Shown: positions 9,909 through 20,665 of the stretch, one piece after another
Numbering within the stretch: position 1 is the first letter of the stretch
How the letters are laid out: every line of letters begins with the position of its first letter
Assembly: GCA_037576195.1 (NCBI GenBank)
Contig: CM075103.1
Location: forward strand, 16,678,001-16,742,000
DNA: 64,000 nucleotides
Reading direction: 5' to 3'
From: Phytoseiulus persimilis
Taxonomy: Eukaryota > Arthropoda > Arachnida > Mesostigmata > Phytoseiidae
The notes under the pieces: generated by a model
Seen by the model: only the letters and a program-made list of their open reading frames with translations
Database searches by the model: none
Told to the model about the DNA's origin: nothing
Program-made: the position numbers and the translations under genes

Positions 9909-12330
9909 CTATGTGTCTTCGAATGAGTTCTTTCTTCCATCAGTTTCCTTCGCAGATTCGATAAACTCCTCTCCTTTCGGGACGGGAACTCTTCTCCTTC
10001 GTCGCAGGTCTAGCCCTCGCAGTTCCGCGTATCTCACAAGATTGTTGACACGTGTGGTACCCACACAAAGTATGCTGCGGAATCTTGCAGCGCAGACTCC
10101 GATAGAAGTAGGAGTGTCATGCTTCTTTCGAAAATACCTTGCGAGCCGCGAGGCCACGTCTCTGCGTTGAAGTATCCTTATGCAGAGGTTTATATAGAGC
10201 TTGCCTGCGAACTCCGTCTTGAGCTCCCTCAGTGCCTCCAGCATCATCTGCAAGTTACAATGTATCATCGTTAGTGCCGGGCACGATCCTTCCGAGTTAT
10301 GGGAAGGCTCATGACTTCCGATCTGAACAGATATCATACATTATCCATGGGAAATTGACGAATGAACCATCAAACGAACTCTGACTCACTTCCAAAGCGA
10401 CAGCGGCCATGCGCTTGGTGATATCACTCTCCGGAAGGCGCTTCGAAGCCTCTTCCAAGAGCGCAAGGCAGGTCACGAAATCACGACGTCTTCCCAGTGC
10501 TTCAGCTCTACAGCGGTAGTGCCTCGTGGTAAGTGCGAACTGCTCCCCTCGAACGCAGAAAATTTTTCAACATTCGCAACGTTGAGTTCCACCTTATCTT
10601 CATTTCCACCACCGACGAGACGGCGCTGTCAGAGTTTCCAACGTATTGCAGCAGTCCGTCGCTGTGTTTTCCAATTTTGTGGGAAAGTCAACTGACTTCC
10701 AGTATATGCTGGATCAGATCACCTAGCGACCCGAGGAACTCCTCCGCTTCTTCTTGGCCCTCTTCGAAAATTTCATCGGACACACCTGCGAATAAGCGGA
10801 CATCTTCAATCAGTTTATCAGACGCAACGAGGATAACAGGAGGGGGGTCAGATCGAAATCAGGCAGCGGACAACGAGGGATCATTTGGGTAAATGATCAA
10901 TGACGAGCATCACCTGTTGCGACTCCTGCCTCGACCTTTCCCGTGTCGGCTTGCGCCATGTCGAAAAGGTACCAAGAGGCAGGCTCGGCTCCCTCTTCCA
11001 TTTTCTGTTCTTCGTCGTCGGTGTAATCCTGCACTGCTGATGGTAAGATGCCCTCGGTCCACCACGGCTCGAATGGAGGAGCCCAGCTTGAGCATGGGCT
11101 TCGCTCCATCGGTGGTCAGGCCGCGGATATCGGAAATTTCAAGACCGATCCGCTCGAGAGCAGCGGCCACGACTTGGAGGAGATTTTTCGCACTTGCTTT
11201 ATCGCGAGAGCGCGTGATCAACTCGAGGGCCCCACTACCGACACAGGGTATCATGTGCGAACAATGGAGAGTCACCCCTGCAAAAACAAGGAGATGAGAA
11301 TCTGCGGTCGCGAAGAGACGTCAGAGAGATGGAAAATGCGGACGCCAGTTATTCGGATTTTCGATAAATGAATGCACGGCGATAGGACAAGACTCGGAAT
11401 GCACTTACCCAGAAATCGCTTCCTCCGGCACGTCCATTCGTCGGCCTTGAGCGCGAACGCCGCACCAGCGTCGCGCAGGTCTCCAAGATACTGGCGGAGT
11501 TTCGCGCGACAGACACTGCAAAGTAAGACAAATCGATCAAAGGGAAAGATCAAAAATCATCATTGATCTGATAACATTGGCGTCAGGGGCAGTTAGGAAG
11601 CAATATTGTTCCCATTCTCTCCTCCTCTTCTTTCATAGATTTAATGAAGCCAGATACGGAGTGTCGAGTCACTTACTTGGCCTCCTCGTCAGTGATTCGC
11701 CGTGCGATCACCTCGTTTATGGGTCCAATATCCGTGAGGTTGTAGATTGACCTCATGATGAGGTGCTCGAATGTGTTCTCCGGCATGAACACGTTTGGCG
11801 TGCGCCTTCCGCTGCGATTCGCTCTCCTCGTCTCGGACCGGTGCGACGAAGCTTCGTTTGACGCCAGCTCCGACGGAGTTCTGCAATACCAGAAGAGAAA
11901 CGCACGATGTAAGTTAACGGCACTTGAACAACAGGACCGAAACCAACCCCGAAACGATCAATTTCTTCGTCTCTCCCCGGAGCTTTGCTTGTTCGACTTC
12001 AGCTTCTTCTCACAGGTCAACCACTCGGAGAAGTCTTCGTCTGCTGTCGCCTCGAAGAATTCCCAAATAAGATCTGGAATCAAGAGGAGCACAGATGAGA
12101 AGTCTGAGAAGGGGATTTTTAATGCCTCTAGCTAATTTGCTGAGTATTTCACTCACCCTCCTTGGGTTTAGCCGGACGCCCTTTCTTCACACCTTCTCGA
12201 GCCGGTATCGACCGCTCCTTCGGCGGCGCTGTCTCTTCCTCAGAGTGTCCGCGGCTGACTTTTCCGGAACATGGTCGGGCTCGCAATCCGTGCCGCTAAC
12301 GTCTTCCTCCTCCTATGCGCTGAGCTGGGT
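9909..12330 (-). pseudogene. Broken multi-exon BED/hAT transposase-derived gene
   Basis: Minus-strand exons with GT-AG borders can be followed in order. Exon 1 ends at 12,157 (basic 'KKGRPAKPKE'). Exon 2 starts at 12,073 ('LIWEFFEATADEDF', BED-finger-like). Exon 3 is 11,880-11,677, exon 4 is 11,515-11,409 ('AFALKADEWTCRRKRF') and exon 5 is 11,277 to about 10,914 ('GLTTDGAKPMLKLG'). Exon 6 is 10,786-10,697, exon 7 is 10,625-10,390 ('EMKIRWNSTLRMLKNFL', the hAT RW motif) and exon 8 is 10,247-9,909. The phase joins well at exons 1-2 and 3-4-5. Exon 2 runs into a stop and exon 7 is interrupted in frame. The hAT C-terminal dimerisation domain is not seen. No TIR or TSD is found. It is either a decayed domesticated ZBED-like gene or a decayed intron-bearing hAT. 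Confidence 0.65.
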
Positions 12331-12479
12331 CTCCTCCTCAGGCTCAGCAGCCTGGGTTGTAGCTGCGTGTGGATGGGAAAATATTAGGAATGAACTACCC
12401 CAAGACGGTATGGGGCGGAGGATAAGCATACAGGAAACGAGAGTAACGTCAGTTACGTACCATGACATGTCTTTATATT

Positions 12480-13940
12480 AGGCTTTTTCGTCTCGGCGAT
12501 TTATGACATGCTGGACTTATGAGATCAACCGTCTTCCATACTCATAGTGATGATCTTCCGACGATAATCCAGTGATAGCTATACGTCAAGTTAAGTCATG
12601 AAGATTAACATAGACGAACATCAACTCGCGGTGCGGAAAAGAAGTCACGCGGCATAAATCCAAGCGACACGCAGATATTTGAAGCACACACGATTGAATC
12701 GAATGTCTTCTCCGGAGTACTAAGCACATAGAAGCGCCTCTAGTAGCACGACATAACAACACTCACCGGCACCAGCCATCAAAAAACTGTAAGTTCGACG
12801 CGAAAAAGTTACACGGAAGTCAACACGAGCCCAAGAGGACATGAATATTATGGAAATTCTCGAAAAAGGACGACCGAAGTGGGATTCGATGTATCTGGAT
12901 TCCTCCCCCGGGAACGCAAGCTCCGATCTGGGATCCAGAACCAACCATAATCTTTCCTCGAGGTCTGCTACCTCCCATTATTCTCTCGTGACTTTTCGGT
13001 GCGAAATAAAGATTTTGAAGACTTCCGCCGAAATTTCCGAAATCTCTATTTTCAGGAATAAATTCACGGAATTCTGAGGGGAGGAAGAGCCCCCGTTTCC
13101 GGGGAAAAAACCAAAGTTCCAGGGAGAAGCAGGATAAAATTGATATCTGGGGAACGGCACGTCCCATCGGAGATACGAGGGTCTCCACCAATTCGCTTTG
13201 ATGTCGCCTACCTCCCACCAAGGTTTCGTGCATTTATCCCGAAAAATAGAGAATTTGGGGAAAAAAATCGCGAAAATCTTCATCTTCTATCGAAAAGGCT
13301 CGAATAAATTATGGGGCAAGGAGACATCAGAGCAAGATCTTGCATGGTTTCAGATTCCAGATCAGAGCTACCGCTCCCGAGAAAAAAAGAATCAAAGTTC
13401 AAGATGAAGATCGGAAGAAAGTTGATATCTCGTGGACCGTTAGGCTTATCGAGGTTGTCAAAGTATTCGCCTCATCATCCCCTATCACCGCGATAAAGAT
13501 CAGCGCGCTGCTCACAGTAGCAGAAGAGATATGGTCACAGTTATCTCTCATAAGTAATTGAACACGGAACGCTCGTTTTCTGCCCGAAAAAACGCGGAAC
13601 TTCACGATAAAAACGTGTTCTGGCTTTCGGGAACAGTGGGGCCTCGCGCTGTTTTCAAGATCCCCAGACGTATTCCTGACTAGCCTACATCACTGAAGAG
13701 AAATCAGCGGGCGGCGCACAGCAGCAGGAGAGATACCGCCAAGAGTATTTCGCATGAGAACATTTCCGTAGTCCGTAGAACGGAAAACAAGATCCTAGAG
13801 GAACTCACCCGAGAGTTGGTGGAACGCGGATCACATATCACAAGCTCCGTTGTCAGTGACACGGTTGGAGGAAAACGAATTTCCGTGTTTCATGTTCCGT
13901 GTCCCGTAACACGGAAGCCCATTTTACCGAACGATCGAGC
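12480..13940. other. Non-coding; A/T-rich 'CGGAAA' palindromic words
   Basis: No coding frame with family signal is seen. Several short words such as CCGTAACACGG and TTCCGTAGTCCGTAGAACGGAA recall the hairpin insertion at 23,263-23,431, but no boundary can be drawn. Confidence 0.3.
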
Positions 13941-13944
13941 TCGG

Positions 13945-14151
13945 CACTGACTATGATATATTGTAACTTGTAGATGATGCTGGAGGCACTGAGGGAACTC
14001 GAGAGGGAGTTCGCTGGCAAGCTCTTCATCAACCTCTGCGTGAGGATATTCTCGCTACTTCCCCAGACAGCGTCAGGAGAAGGCTCCGCTAATTCGCCAG
14101 TGTTCCAACAAATAGGCAATCGCATCGAGGACCTCAAGCATCAGGATGAGT
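13945..14151 (+). pseudogene. Second copy of exon 8 of the BED/hAT gene
   Basis: Bases from about 13,945 reproduce, on the plus strand, the end of the intron and the start of exon 8 of the 9.9-12.3 kb gene: TTGTAACTTGTAG then ATGATGCTGGAGGCACTGAG. Identity fades after about 14,060, although the frame stays open to a TAA at 14,149-14,151. Because intron sequence is included, this is a DNA-level duplication and not a processed copy. Confidence 0.7.
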
Positions 14152-14159
14152 AAGAACGC

Positions 14160-14700
14160 GACTCCGGTACGGTCGACGAGCTACCAGGAGATCTCATGCT
14201 CGCCCACAGGCAAGGTGCCGTTGAATCACAGACTGGTATAATAGTATCCATTCAATCTTGCCACCCATTCATTCAATCACTCCAGGATTCAAAGTATCCG
14301 TCGATGATGAATGAAAAACCATCAATCATCATCATTCAATATAGTTATTGTTTCGATCATTCAATGCCAAATGAACTGAAGGCATTTTATTGAGCACGAA
14401 AGTGTATTCATACCCTCACTCGTTTAGCCTTCGGTATTCTGGAAGCCAGTGGTTCCAAAGGTCAAGCCTACTCCCCGTGGAATGCGTCGCCGGGATCATA
14501 TCGACGAATATTGGGTACACTCCGCGCACCCAGAGCTCCTATGTTCGCCCGTGGCTCGATTTCCGGTCGTGGTCGAGGATCGAGCTTGGAGTCACCAAGC
14601 TTGTAACTTGCAATTTCGCTCTCTGGCTATCGTGATCCTTCGTGGACGCGAAATGATTGAACTGATATTTGAGGACATTAACTCCGAGATTTGGCAGCCG
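14160..14700. other. Non-coding; loose ATTCAATC-rich stretch
   Basis: The words ATTCAATC and TTCAATCATC recur at 14,250-14,370, forming a low-complexity patch. No gene is recognised. Confidence 0.3.
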
Positions 14701-15110
14701 GAAGGGTGAGCCTGTGGCCGCGGGGGGTTCGGCCGACTCCCCATGAAGTTAACGGGAGCAATGAACTCCAGTTTCTTTTAAAAACGGAAGAACGAGAAAT
14801 GAAAAGCACGAATAGGGGGCGAAGAATGAACCATTAGAGCCTTATCTGGAGGATCAGTAGCTATGCGGGTACCTCCATGGCTTTGGACGGATGGAACTAA
14901 CCCCCATATGAAGTTTTCAAGAGGTATGAATTCCCTTTTTTCCGAGAACAGGAGATGGATTAACTGATAGAGCGCAAACAATGAAGCTTAGGACCCTCAC
15001 TTGCAGGCAGGCACGCCTGCCCGTGGCTTCGGAGGTGTGATGTCGACTGTCCAATGAGAATTTCTGGAGTAATCAATTCCCGTTTTTCGGAAAAACGGAA
15101 AACCATATTC
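14700..15110. repeat. Three degenerate tandem copies, about 145-165 bp each
   Basis: The sequence CCATGAAGTTAACGGGAGCAATGAACTCC at 14,740 recurs in altered form at 14,905 (ATGAAGTTTTCAAGAGG) and 15,052 (ATGAGAATTTCTGGAG). Each copy is preceded by a GC-rich tract and followed by TTCCCGTTTT-like sequence. The copies are strongly diverged. Confidence 0.45.
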
Positions 15111-15215
15111 CCGTTTTCTGGAATAGAAACGGAAAATCAATTGCGGCTTTCCGTACCACGGGAAATGGGGTCTGATTTACGCCGCGACTCGCGTCTTAAA
15201 CATTGAGTCAGAGGA

Positions 15216-15545
15216 ATACAGTTCCTTGTGGCTTGGAGGACCAAGTTTGTTAGCCGAGGAAGGGAGGCCAAAAGAGGAGCATGCACTGAATAAATTCTTC
15301 GGAAGCGAAAAAGAAGCGGAGAGGAAAACAGTTAACATGTTGACGCCGGAGCAAAATCAACCAATGCTGGATGGCTCTCGATCATCATCTTGGAGCGTGC
15401 TGGTCAACAGTACGGCTCGAATCCTAAGAGTGGCTTTCGAATCGCTATTCGCAAGCAGAACCGAAGCATAGAAAGCGACGACTAAAATCATTCAAGTCCT
15501 CCAGAAGACCCCATTTAGAGCAGAGATAGAATCAGATCGTCAGCT
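15216..15545 (+). pseudogene. BEL/Pao pol relic 2, part 1 (between RNase H and integrase)
   Basis: The frame 'WLGGPSLLAEEGRP...' is a close homologue of relic 1 at 400-620 ('WLEGPGWLAEGGRP...') and corresponds to the stretch after RNase H in BEL/Pao pol. It breaks off near 15,545. The same pol continues at 16,840 after inserted material. Confidence 0.7.
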
Positions 15546-15730
15546 CGGACGTAAACAGAGTACAACGCTTTTTAGAAGCTCCGTAGAAAGCAGAGCTTTT
15601 TCGAAATAAAAAGCGGTGAAAGTGGTCGGAGCAGTGCCCGGGAAGCTCAGAGTGAGTGGGTGTGTGAACTCAGGAAGTGCAGTGCTTGTGTGTGCAGTGC
15701 TTCGTGAGTTATTGACAAAAATCTCCAGAG

Positions 15731-16298
15731 CGCATGGCCGGCGAGCAAGGACAGCGAACCGGGGTGGATTTACTGGCTGGTAGTCCACCACTGTGCGTCG
15801 TTTGTGAATGCACGTCAAGTGATGGTGATCGGAGATTTCTGTGCGTCTAAATCCGCAGCGAAATTAGCAGCTGGGCTCATGACGCGGAACACAGCTCTGG
15901 AGTTGGATCTAGTGACAACCCGCCTGGAGGTGAGAACGCTGAGATCCGCCGAAGAGTCAGCACAGAAGAAGGCCGATGGCCTGGAGGAGAAACTCAGGAG
16001 AGCGAATGAGTACGTACGCGATCTTGAGAAAACCCTCAAGGAAATCAAGGCCGAAAGGGAGAGCCTGGAAGACGAACTAGCCACGCTGAAAAACCAGCAG
16101 GGTGAAGCGATGGTGGTAGAACCGGCTCCCTCGGTCAAGGCATTTCCCTTTCAAACGTCTCTGATCGCCGTCGAGCGAGTTCTCATGGGGATTCAATCAA
16201 TTCGAAATCTCCGAATCTCCAAGCGGTGGCAGTTCCATCGCTCACATACGCAAATGCGGTCACAGTTATGTCCAAAGCTTTGCGAAATAAAATAACAA
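15731..16298 (+). pseudogene. Cys-rich start plus coiled-coil ORF, possible retroelement ORF1
   Basis: An ATG at 15,734 begins a short frame with 'PPLCVVCECTSSDGDRRFLCV' ending in a stop. An overlapping frame (15,804-16,295) then encodes a strong coiled coil at about residues 35-105 (repeated E/K/R/L heptads such as 'ADGLEEKLRRANEYVRDLEK'). A Cys-pair segment followed by a coiled coil resembles ORF1 of some non-LTR retrotransposons or a gag; I cannot choose between them. It lies inside BEL relic 2, next to the truncated Transib-B. Confidence 0.35.
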
Positions 16299-16834
16299 GA
16301 GCACCTCTCAAAGGCTCGTGCGAGCCTGAGTGCTTTGAAGGGTGGACCATTTGGAAGAGAAACTAAAAAAAAATGCGTTTTTTCTCCAAAATGAGGTCAT
16401 CAAAGCCATTTTCCCGGAAAAAGTGATTGGTTTATCGACGGTATCAGATAGCCCGAGAAATTGCACGCATCCTCCGTTTTTCATCTGATGGAAAAAGTGC
16501 ACTTCCTGAGGAGTTATGGACATTTTTGAAAATCGGTCCATACCTCCCTTACGAAGGGCCCGAGGAAAATTTGTCTCATGGGAAGAAGATGCGGAATCGC
16601 ACCAGCTTTCCAACCCTCGTTTCCGATTTCAAATCCATCCAGCCGCTTGGCCGCAATCGTGAATTTCCCATTTTTTTTCTTTCGATTTCGCCCCCTTCGG
16701 AGAGAGTTTTGAAGTTGGTTATATACTCTAAAGTTGCTCCTCTGGACTCAGAACGCGACAAGGCTCGCGCAAATTCAGGAGAATCGGTCCAGCCGTTCAA
16801 AAGTTATGATTTTCCGACAATCCCAACCGCTGTG
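16299..16834 (+). mobile_element. Transib-B: truncated copy of the Transib-A right arm
   Basis: About 535 bp match the right arm of Transib-A (7,720-8,225) and end in the same terminus, CCAACCGCTGTG at 16,823-16,834. The next five bases are CGCCG (16,835-16,839), a good CGNCG Transib target. The corresponding left end is missing. It sits exactly where BEL relic 2 resumes. Confidence 0.8.
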
Positions 16835-16839
16835 CGCCG

Positions 16840-17328
16840 TTTGTGGACACCGAAGGGGTGATCAGATGTCTTCCGAGATTGGAGCGCGGCGAAGAGTGGG
16901 GACATAATGAAAAGTATCCAATCGTGCGTCCAGGGGAGGCGCATGCCGCTAGGTTGCTCATCAGGTTTCTCCACGAGAGAAAATGCTTCCACGCTGACGG
17001 CGTCGCGGGCACATTGAGCGTACTCCGGAGGGAATATTTCATCCTCGCGGCGCGCAAGGCAGTCAAAGCAGTCCTCAGAGACTGTAAAGTTTGTATGTTA
17101 TCACGGATCGAGGCGGCAGCGGAGCCAGCACCCCCGATACCGAGTTTCTGGCTGGCAACAGCCCCTCCATTCACGGTTTGCGGAGTGGATCACGCGGGAC
17201 CACTCAGCTATCGACTCCCAAGCGGAGATCTCGCCAAGTCATACATACTGCTATTCGTGTGTTCGAATACGAGAGCAGTCCAGCTGCAGTTGATTCCAGA
17301 CCTGTCAACCACCGAATTCTCACTGGCG
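16840..17328 (+). pseudogene. BEL/Pao pol relic 2, part 2 (integrase zinc finger and core start)
   Basis: The frame opens in the integrase zinc-binding region ('EGVIRCLPRLERGEEWGHNE', 'LLIRFLHERKCFHADG', 'CKVC'). It enters the DDE core at 'FTVCGVDHAGPLSYRL', whose Asp is the likely first catalytic residue. It is then cut at 17,328 by the foldback element. When the insertion and one copy of its 5-bp duplication are removed, the frame continues exactly at 18,805. Confidence 0.85.
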
Positions 17329-18799
17329 CACAGTGGGCGATTTGTGCTCGAAATTATTTTTGGCGATTTTCGCTGAAACTGATGTTATTTCATTTTTTTT
17401 TACACAGAAGCTGAAGTCGTATGGAGTCGAGGCGGTGGCTTCGGATAGACAGGATCGAGGTCTACAAGAAGAGTCAACCAACACTTCATTCGCAGACGGT
17501 CCCTTTTAGTACTAGCTAGTATATAACGCTATATTAGAGCGGATAGTGCTCCGCGGATATCCGGCCCCATTGCAATTCTAGCCGACTGCCCACACTCAGG
17601 AGAGTCCAACTGACCAGTTTTCAGCTGCCCCTTCGGACCTCGAGACACAATATACACGAAAATTTGGAAGAAAAGGGGGTGTTTTTGGCCCCTTTCGACT
17701 GATTTTTGATCTCCATTTCTGACGCTAGTTCTCGGCTCCACGGGCAGCGAGCTCGATCAGAATGACTGTTATCGCCATAATACTCCATAGATCCTCAGAA
17801 AAAAAGCCTTCCGACCCGATCCGATCACTGGAAGTGTGTGTTTCAACTTATTCGCCTCGATTCATCATCATCACCATGATCATCATCATCATTGGAGTCG
17901 ACGAAAAGCGATTCGCCTCGAGTCCCACCCAAAGCCACTAGTGACTTCCGCGTTTCTGGACGCCTGAAATGTAAGGGAACACGTGTGCAGGGTAGGAACC
18001 GATGGATTCAAATCCAAGAACGATCAACATAGTTGGATGCAGGCGATCGATCGACTTTATTCTGAGTCGGAGTCATCATCCTCCTCGACTCTCTCTGAGA
18101 GCTCTAAAACGTCCTCATCATATTCATCGTCATCTCGCACTCGCAGCTCCCTGTAACTGAAAATGAGCGGATCAGATGACACCAGCATGGTGTGCATGAT
18201 ATGGTGTGCATGGGTGCTTTTCGTCGACTCCAATGATGATGATGATGATCATGGTGATGAAGATGAATCGAGGCGAATTAGTTGAAACACACACTTCCAG
18301 TGATCGGATCGGGTCGGACGGCTTTTTTTCTGAGAATTAATGGAGTATTATGGCGATAACAGTCATTCTGATCGAGCTCGCTGCCCGTGGAGCCGAGAAC
18401 AAGCGTCAGAAAGGAAGATCAAAAATCAGTCGGAAGGGGCCAAAAACACCCCCTTTTCTTCCAAATTTTCGTGTATATTGTGTCTCGAGGTGCGAAGGGG
18501 CAGCTGAAAACTGGTCAGTTGGACTCTCCTGAGTGTGGGCAGTCGGCTAGAATTGCAATGGGGCCGGATATCCGCGGAGCACTATCCGCTCTAATATAGC
18601 GTTATATACTAGCTAGTACTAAAAGGGACCGTCTGCGAATGAAGTGTTGGTTAACTGTTCTTGTAGACCTCGATCCTGTCTATCCGAAGCCACCACCTCG
18701 ACTCTATACGACTTCAGCTTCTGTGTAAAAAATGATGAAATAACATCAGTTTCAGCGAAAATCGCCGAAAATAATTTCGAGCACAAATCGCCCACTGTG
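17329..18799. mobile_element. Transib-like foldback C, RSS-type heptamer ends
   Basis: The element is 1,471 bp with ends CACAGTGGGCGATTTGTGCT and the inverted equivalent. Near-identical inverted arms are about 582 bp long (17,329-17,909 and 18,217-18,799). A 5-bp duplication TGGCG (17,324-17,328 and 18,800-18,804) flanks it, and removing one copy restores the host BEL integrase frame. The first seven bases equal the consensus heptamer of V(D)J recombination signals. Together with a GC-rich 5-bp TSD this points to the Transib/RAG superfamily, although no transposase is recognised inside. The arms also carry CATCATCAT-rich tracts. Confidence 0.8.
18057..18150 (-). pseudogene. Possible captured terminal exon in the foldback centre
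   Basis: In the single-copy centre of foldback C, the minus strand shows a good 3' splice site (CATTTTCAGTTACAG, AG at 18,151-18,152). It is followed by 30 acidic codons ('DDDEYDEDVLELSERVEEDD' and onward) and a TAA at 18,057-18,059. The stop is embedded in an AATAAA (18,056-18,061). It looks like the last exon of a gene, either the transposase of the parent element or a captured host gene. No family is recognised. Confidence 0.45.
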
Positions 18800-18804
18800 T
18801 GGCG

Positions 18805-19557
18805 TTGAGAAAACTTTTGAGCAGATCCAGCGGAACCCCCAGAATCATGTCCGATGACGGGCTAGCGTTCATCAGAGCAGCCAAAGAGCTTAAGATAATT
18901 TTCGAACACATCAAGTCGCCAGCCGTACAGCACCACCTAGCTTCTGCAGAAATAGAATGGGAATTTATCACAGCCAGGCCCCCCCGGCAGGGCGGATGGT
19001 TGGAGCGCTTAGTACAGTGCGTAAAGAGACCACTCAGGAAGATCTCAGAAGATCTCAGTAGAAGCTCGTTACCGTTCCGAGAACTAGAAACAATCTTGGC
19101 AGAAGTAGAGGCGACGGTCAATCAAAGACCGCTCACGGCAGTTCAGGGCGACCTCAATGAAGTTGGCGCTCTCTGCCCAGCCGACCTCCTCTACGGCTAC
19201 AGAGCCAAACAGGGTCTCCCGGAAACAAAGATAAAGGCGAACGACCGCGAAGCGGCTACTTCAATAGTCTACTCAAAGCGTTGGGAGCATCAACAGACGA
19301 TTCTGCGAGCGCTGTGGAAACGGTTCCGGGGAGAGTATCTGTCCTACCTACGTTCCGCGCACATTCGGCCACCGGAGGCTCGCAGACCGATAGCGGTGGG
19401 CGACGTTTGCCTCCTTAGGGACGCAAGTCCTCCGCGAGCTCACTGGCCGTTGTGTCGCGTTTTCGGTCTTCCCGGCGGGGAGAGAACGGATCGACGTAAG
19501 CGATCCTGCCCAATCAAGACGGCCACAGGCCAAACTATAAATCGACCGATACATCTA
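18805..19557 (+). pseudogene. BEL/Pao pol relic 2, part 3 (integrase core and C-terminus)
   Basis: The frame carries 'RIMSDDGLAFIRAAKEL' (second catalytic Asp region), 'PPRQGGWLERLVQCVKR' (catalytic Glu), 'LETILAEVEATVNQRPL' and the BEL C-terminal domain with 'RGEYLSYLRSAHIRPPE' and 'GERTDRRKRSC'. It is open throughout. A mariner interrupts it at 19,557; the last codons and a TAA stop resume at 20,645-20,665. Confidence 0.88.
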
Positions 19558-20642
19558 TTGGGTGGATGTAAAAGTTCTGGGCCCCTGATTTCAGTCGCTC
19601 ATAACTCCGCTCCCAGGAAGCGCAGGAAGATATTAAAATATACGAAATGACGGGATTCAGTAGAAAGCACCCAGCTCACAGCATCGATTTTATCGAAAGG
19701 GTCGAAATTCGAAAAATCGCGATTTTGCAGTTCCGGCGAAACCAAGATTACGAACCCCTGTTTTCTTTCCAGAAACATGAAGTTCGTCGAAAAATAAGCG
19801 GTTTAACGAAAAATTGAGCATTTTGGTCACGGCAAAGCGGAGATAGCGGCTCCCAAAGATTCGACTTTTTCGTGATTCTTTGGTGACCTTTTTCCGCAAA
19901 TTGAACGTCTCATGGATGGGATACGCTGGAATTCCCCTGGAAACTCTCAGAAGCCTCTTGGAAACGTCCTCTCAACCCTTTTCATCAATGTTCGGCTCGC
20001 AAGAAGAGGCCTTAGTATCAGAGTCGGATTTTCGGAATCATTTTCGTCTTCTTCAGCGACGGAAGAGTCATTCCACTGCGACCCATTCGTCGGGTATATA
20101 CTCGCCGGTTGTTTGCGACGGATTCTCGTTGAGGAAGGCAACCAAGTCGTCGTCACTCAGTTCGACAGGTCGGCCTGATCATTGGTCATCGTTCAGGTGT
20201 GGTTGCTGTCTTGGAACTTGGCGAACCACCTCTTCACTGTGGAAAGAGACGAAGTGGCTTCACGGAACACATGTTTCAATTGCTTCGTCTCGGCCGCTGA
20301 ATTTCCCTTGAGGAACTCGTAGAGCATTGCGCTCCGGATCAGTTGATCTCGGTTGGCGATCCCGAGGTGATGGCTGGAGTTTTTGAAACTTTCACGAACT
20401 TGCAGCGTATCCCTTCAATGGGACCGTTCAACTGGCGGAAAAAGGGTCATCAGAAAAACACAAAAATATTGAATCTTCGGAAGCCGATAACTCTGCTAAA
20501 ATAGATCCTGTGAGCGATTGATTCCACCTGAAAGCCGACTGAATTTCGCACATTTCGTATATTTTATTACCTTTCTGCGCCACCTGGGAGCGGAGTTATG
20601 AGCGATTGAAATTAGGGGCCCAGAACTTTTGCATCCACCCAA
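19558..20642 (-). mobile_element. Degenerate mariner-family transposon in the BEL integrase end
   Basis: The element is 1,085 bp with ends TTGGGTGGATG[T/C]AAAAGTTCTGGG in inverted orientation, flanked by TA on both sides (19,556-19,557 and 20,643-20,644). Inverted similarity continues for about 90 bp. Mariner TIRs and TA duplication are family hallmarks. The minus strand encodes a broken transposase N-terminus. Removing the insertion restores the last codons of the BEL pol frame. Confidence 0.85.
19947..20345 (-). pseudogene. Mariner transposase N-terminal fragment
   Basis: The minus-strand translation gives 'LYEFLKGNSAAETKQ' and 'STVKRWFAKFQD', the paired helix-turn-helix region of mariner transposases. 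It is followed after a stop by 'LSDDDLVAFLNENP' in another frame. The catalytic DD34D region is not present, so the copy cannot be autonomous. Confidence 0.75.
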
Positions 20643-20665
20643 TATTATTCCCACTTGAAGTCTAA

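Noticed and set aside
17329-17370. A full recombination signal (heptamer, 12/23 spacer, nonamer) at the foldback end
   Set aside because: The heptamer CACAGTG is exact, but no convincing nonamer stands at 12 or 23 bp; only the heptamer is claimed.
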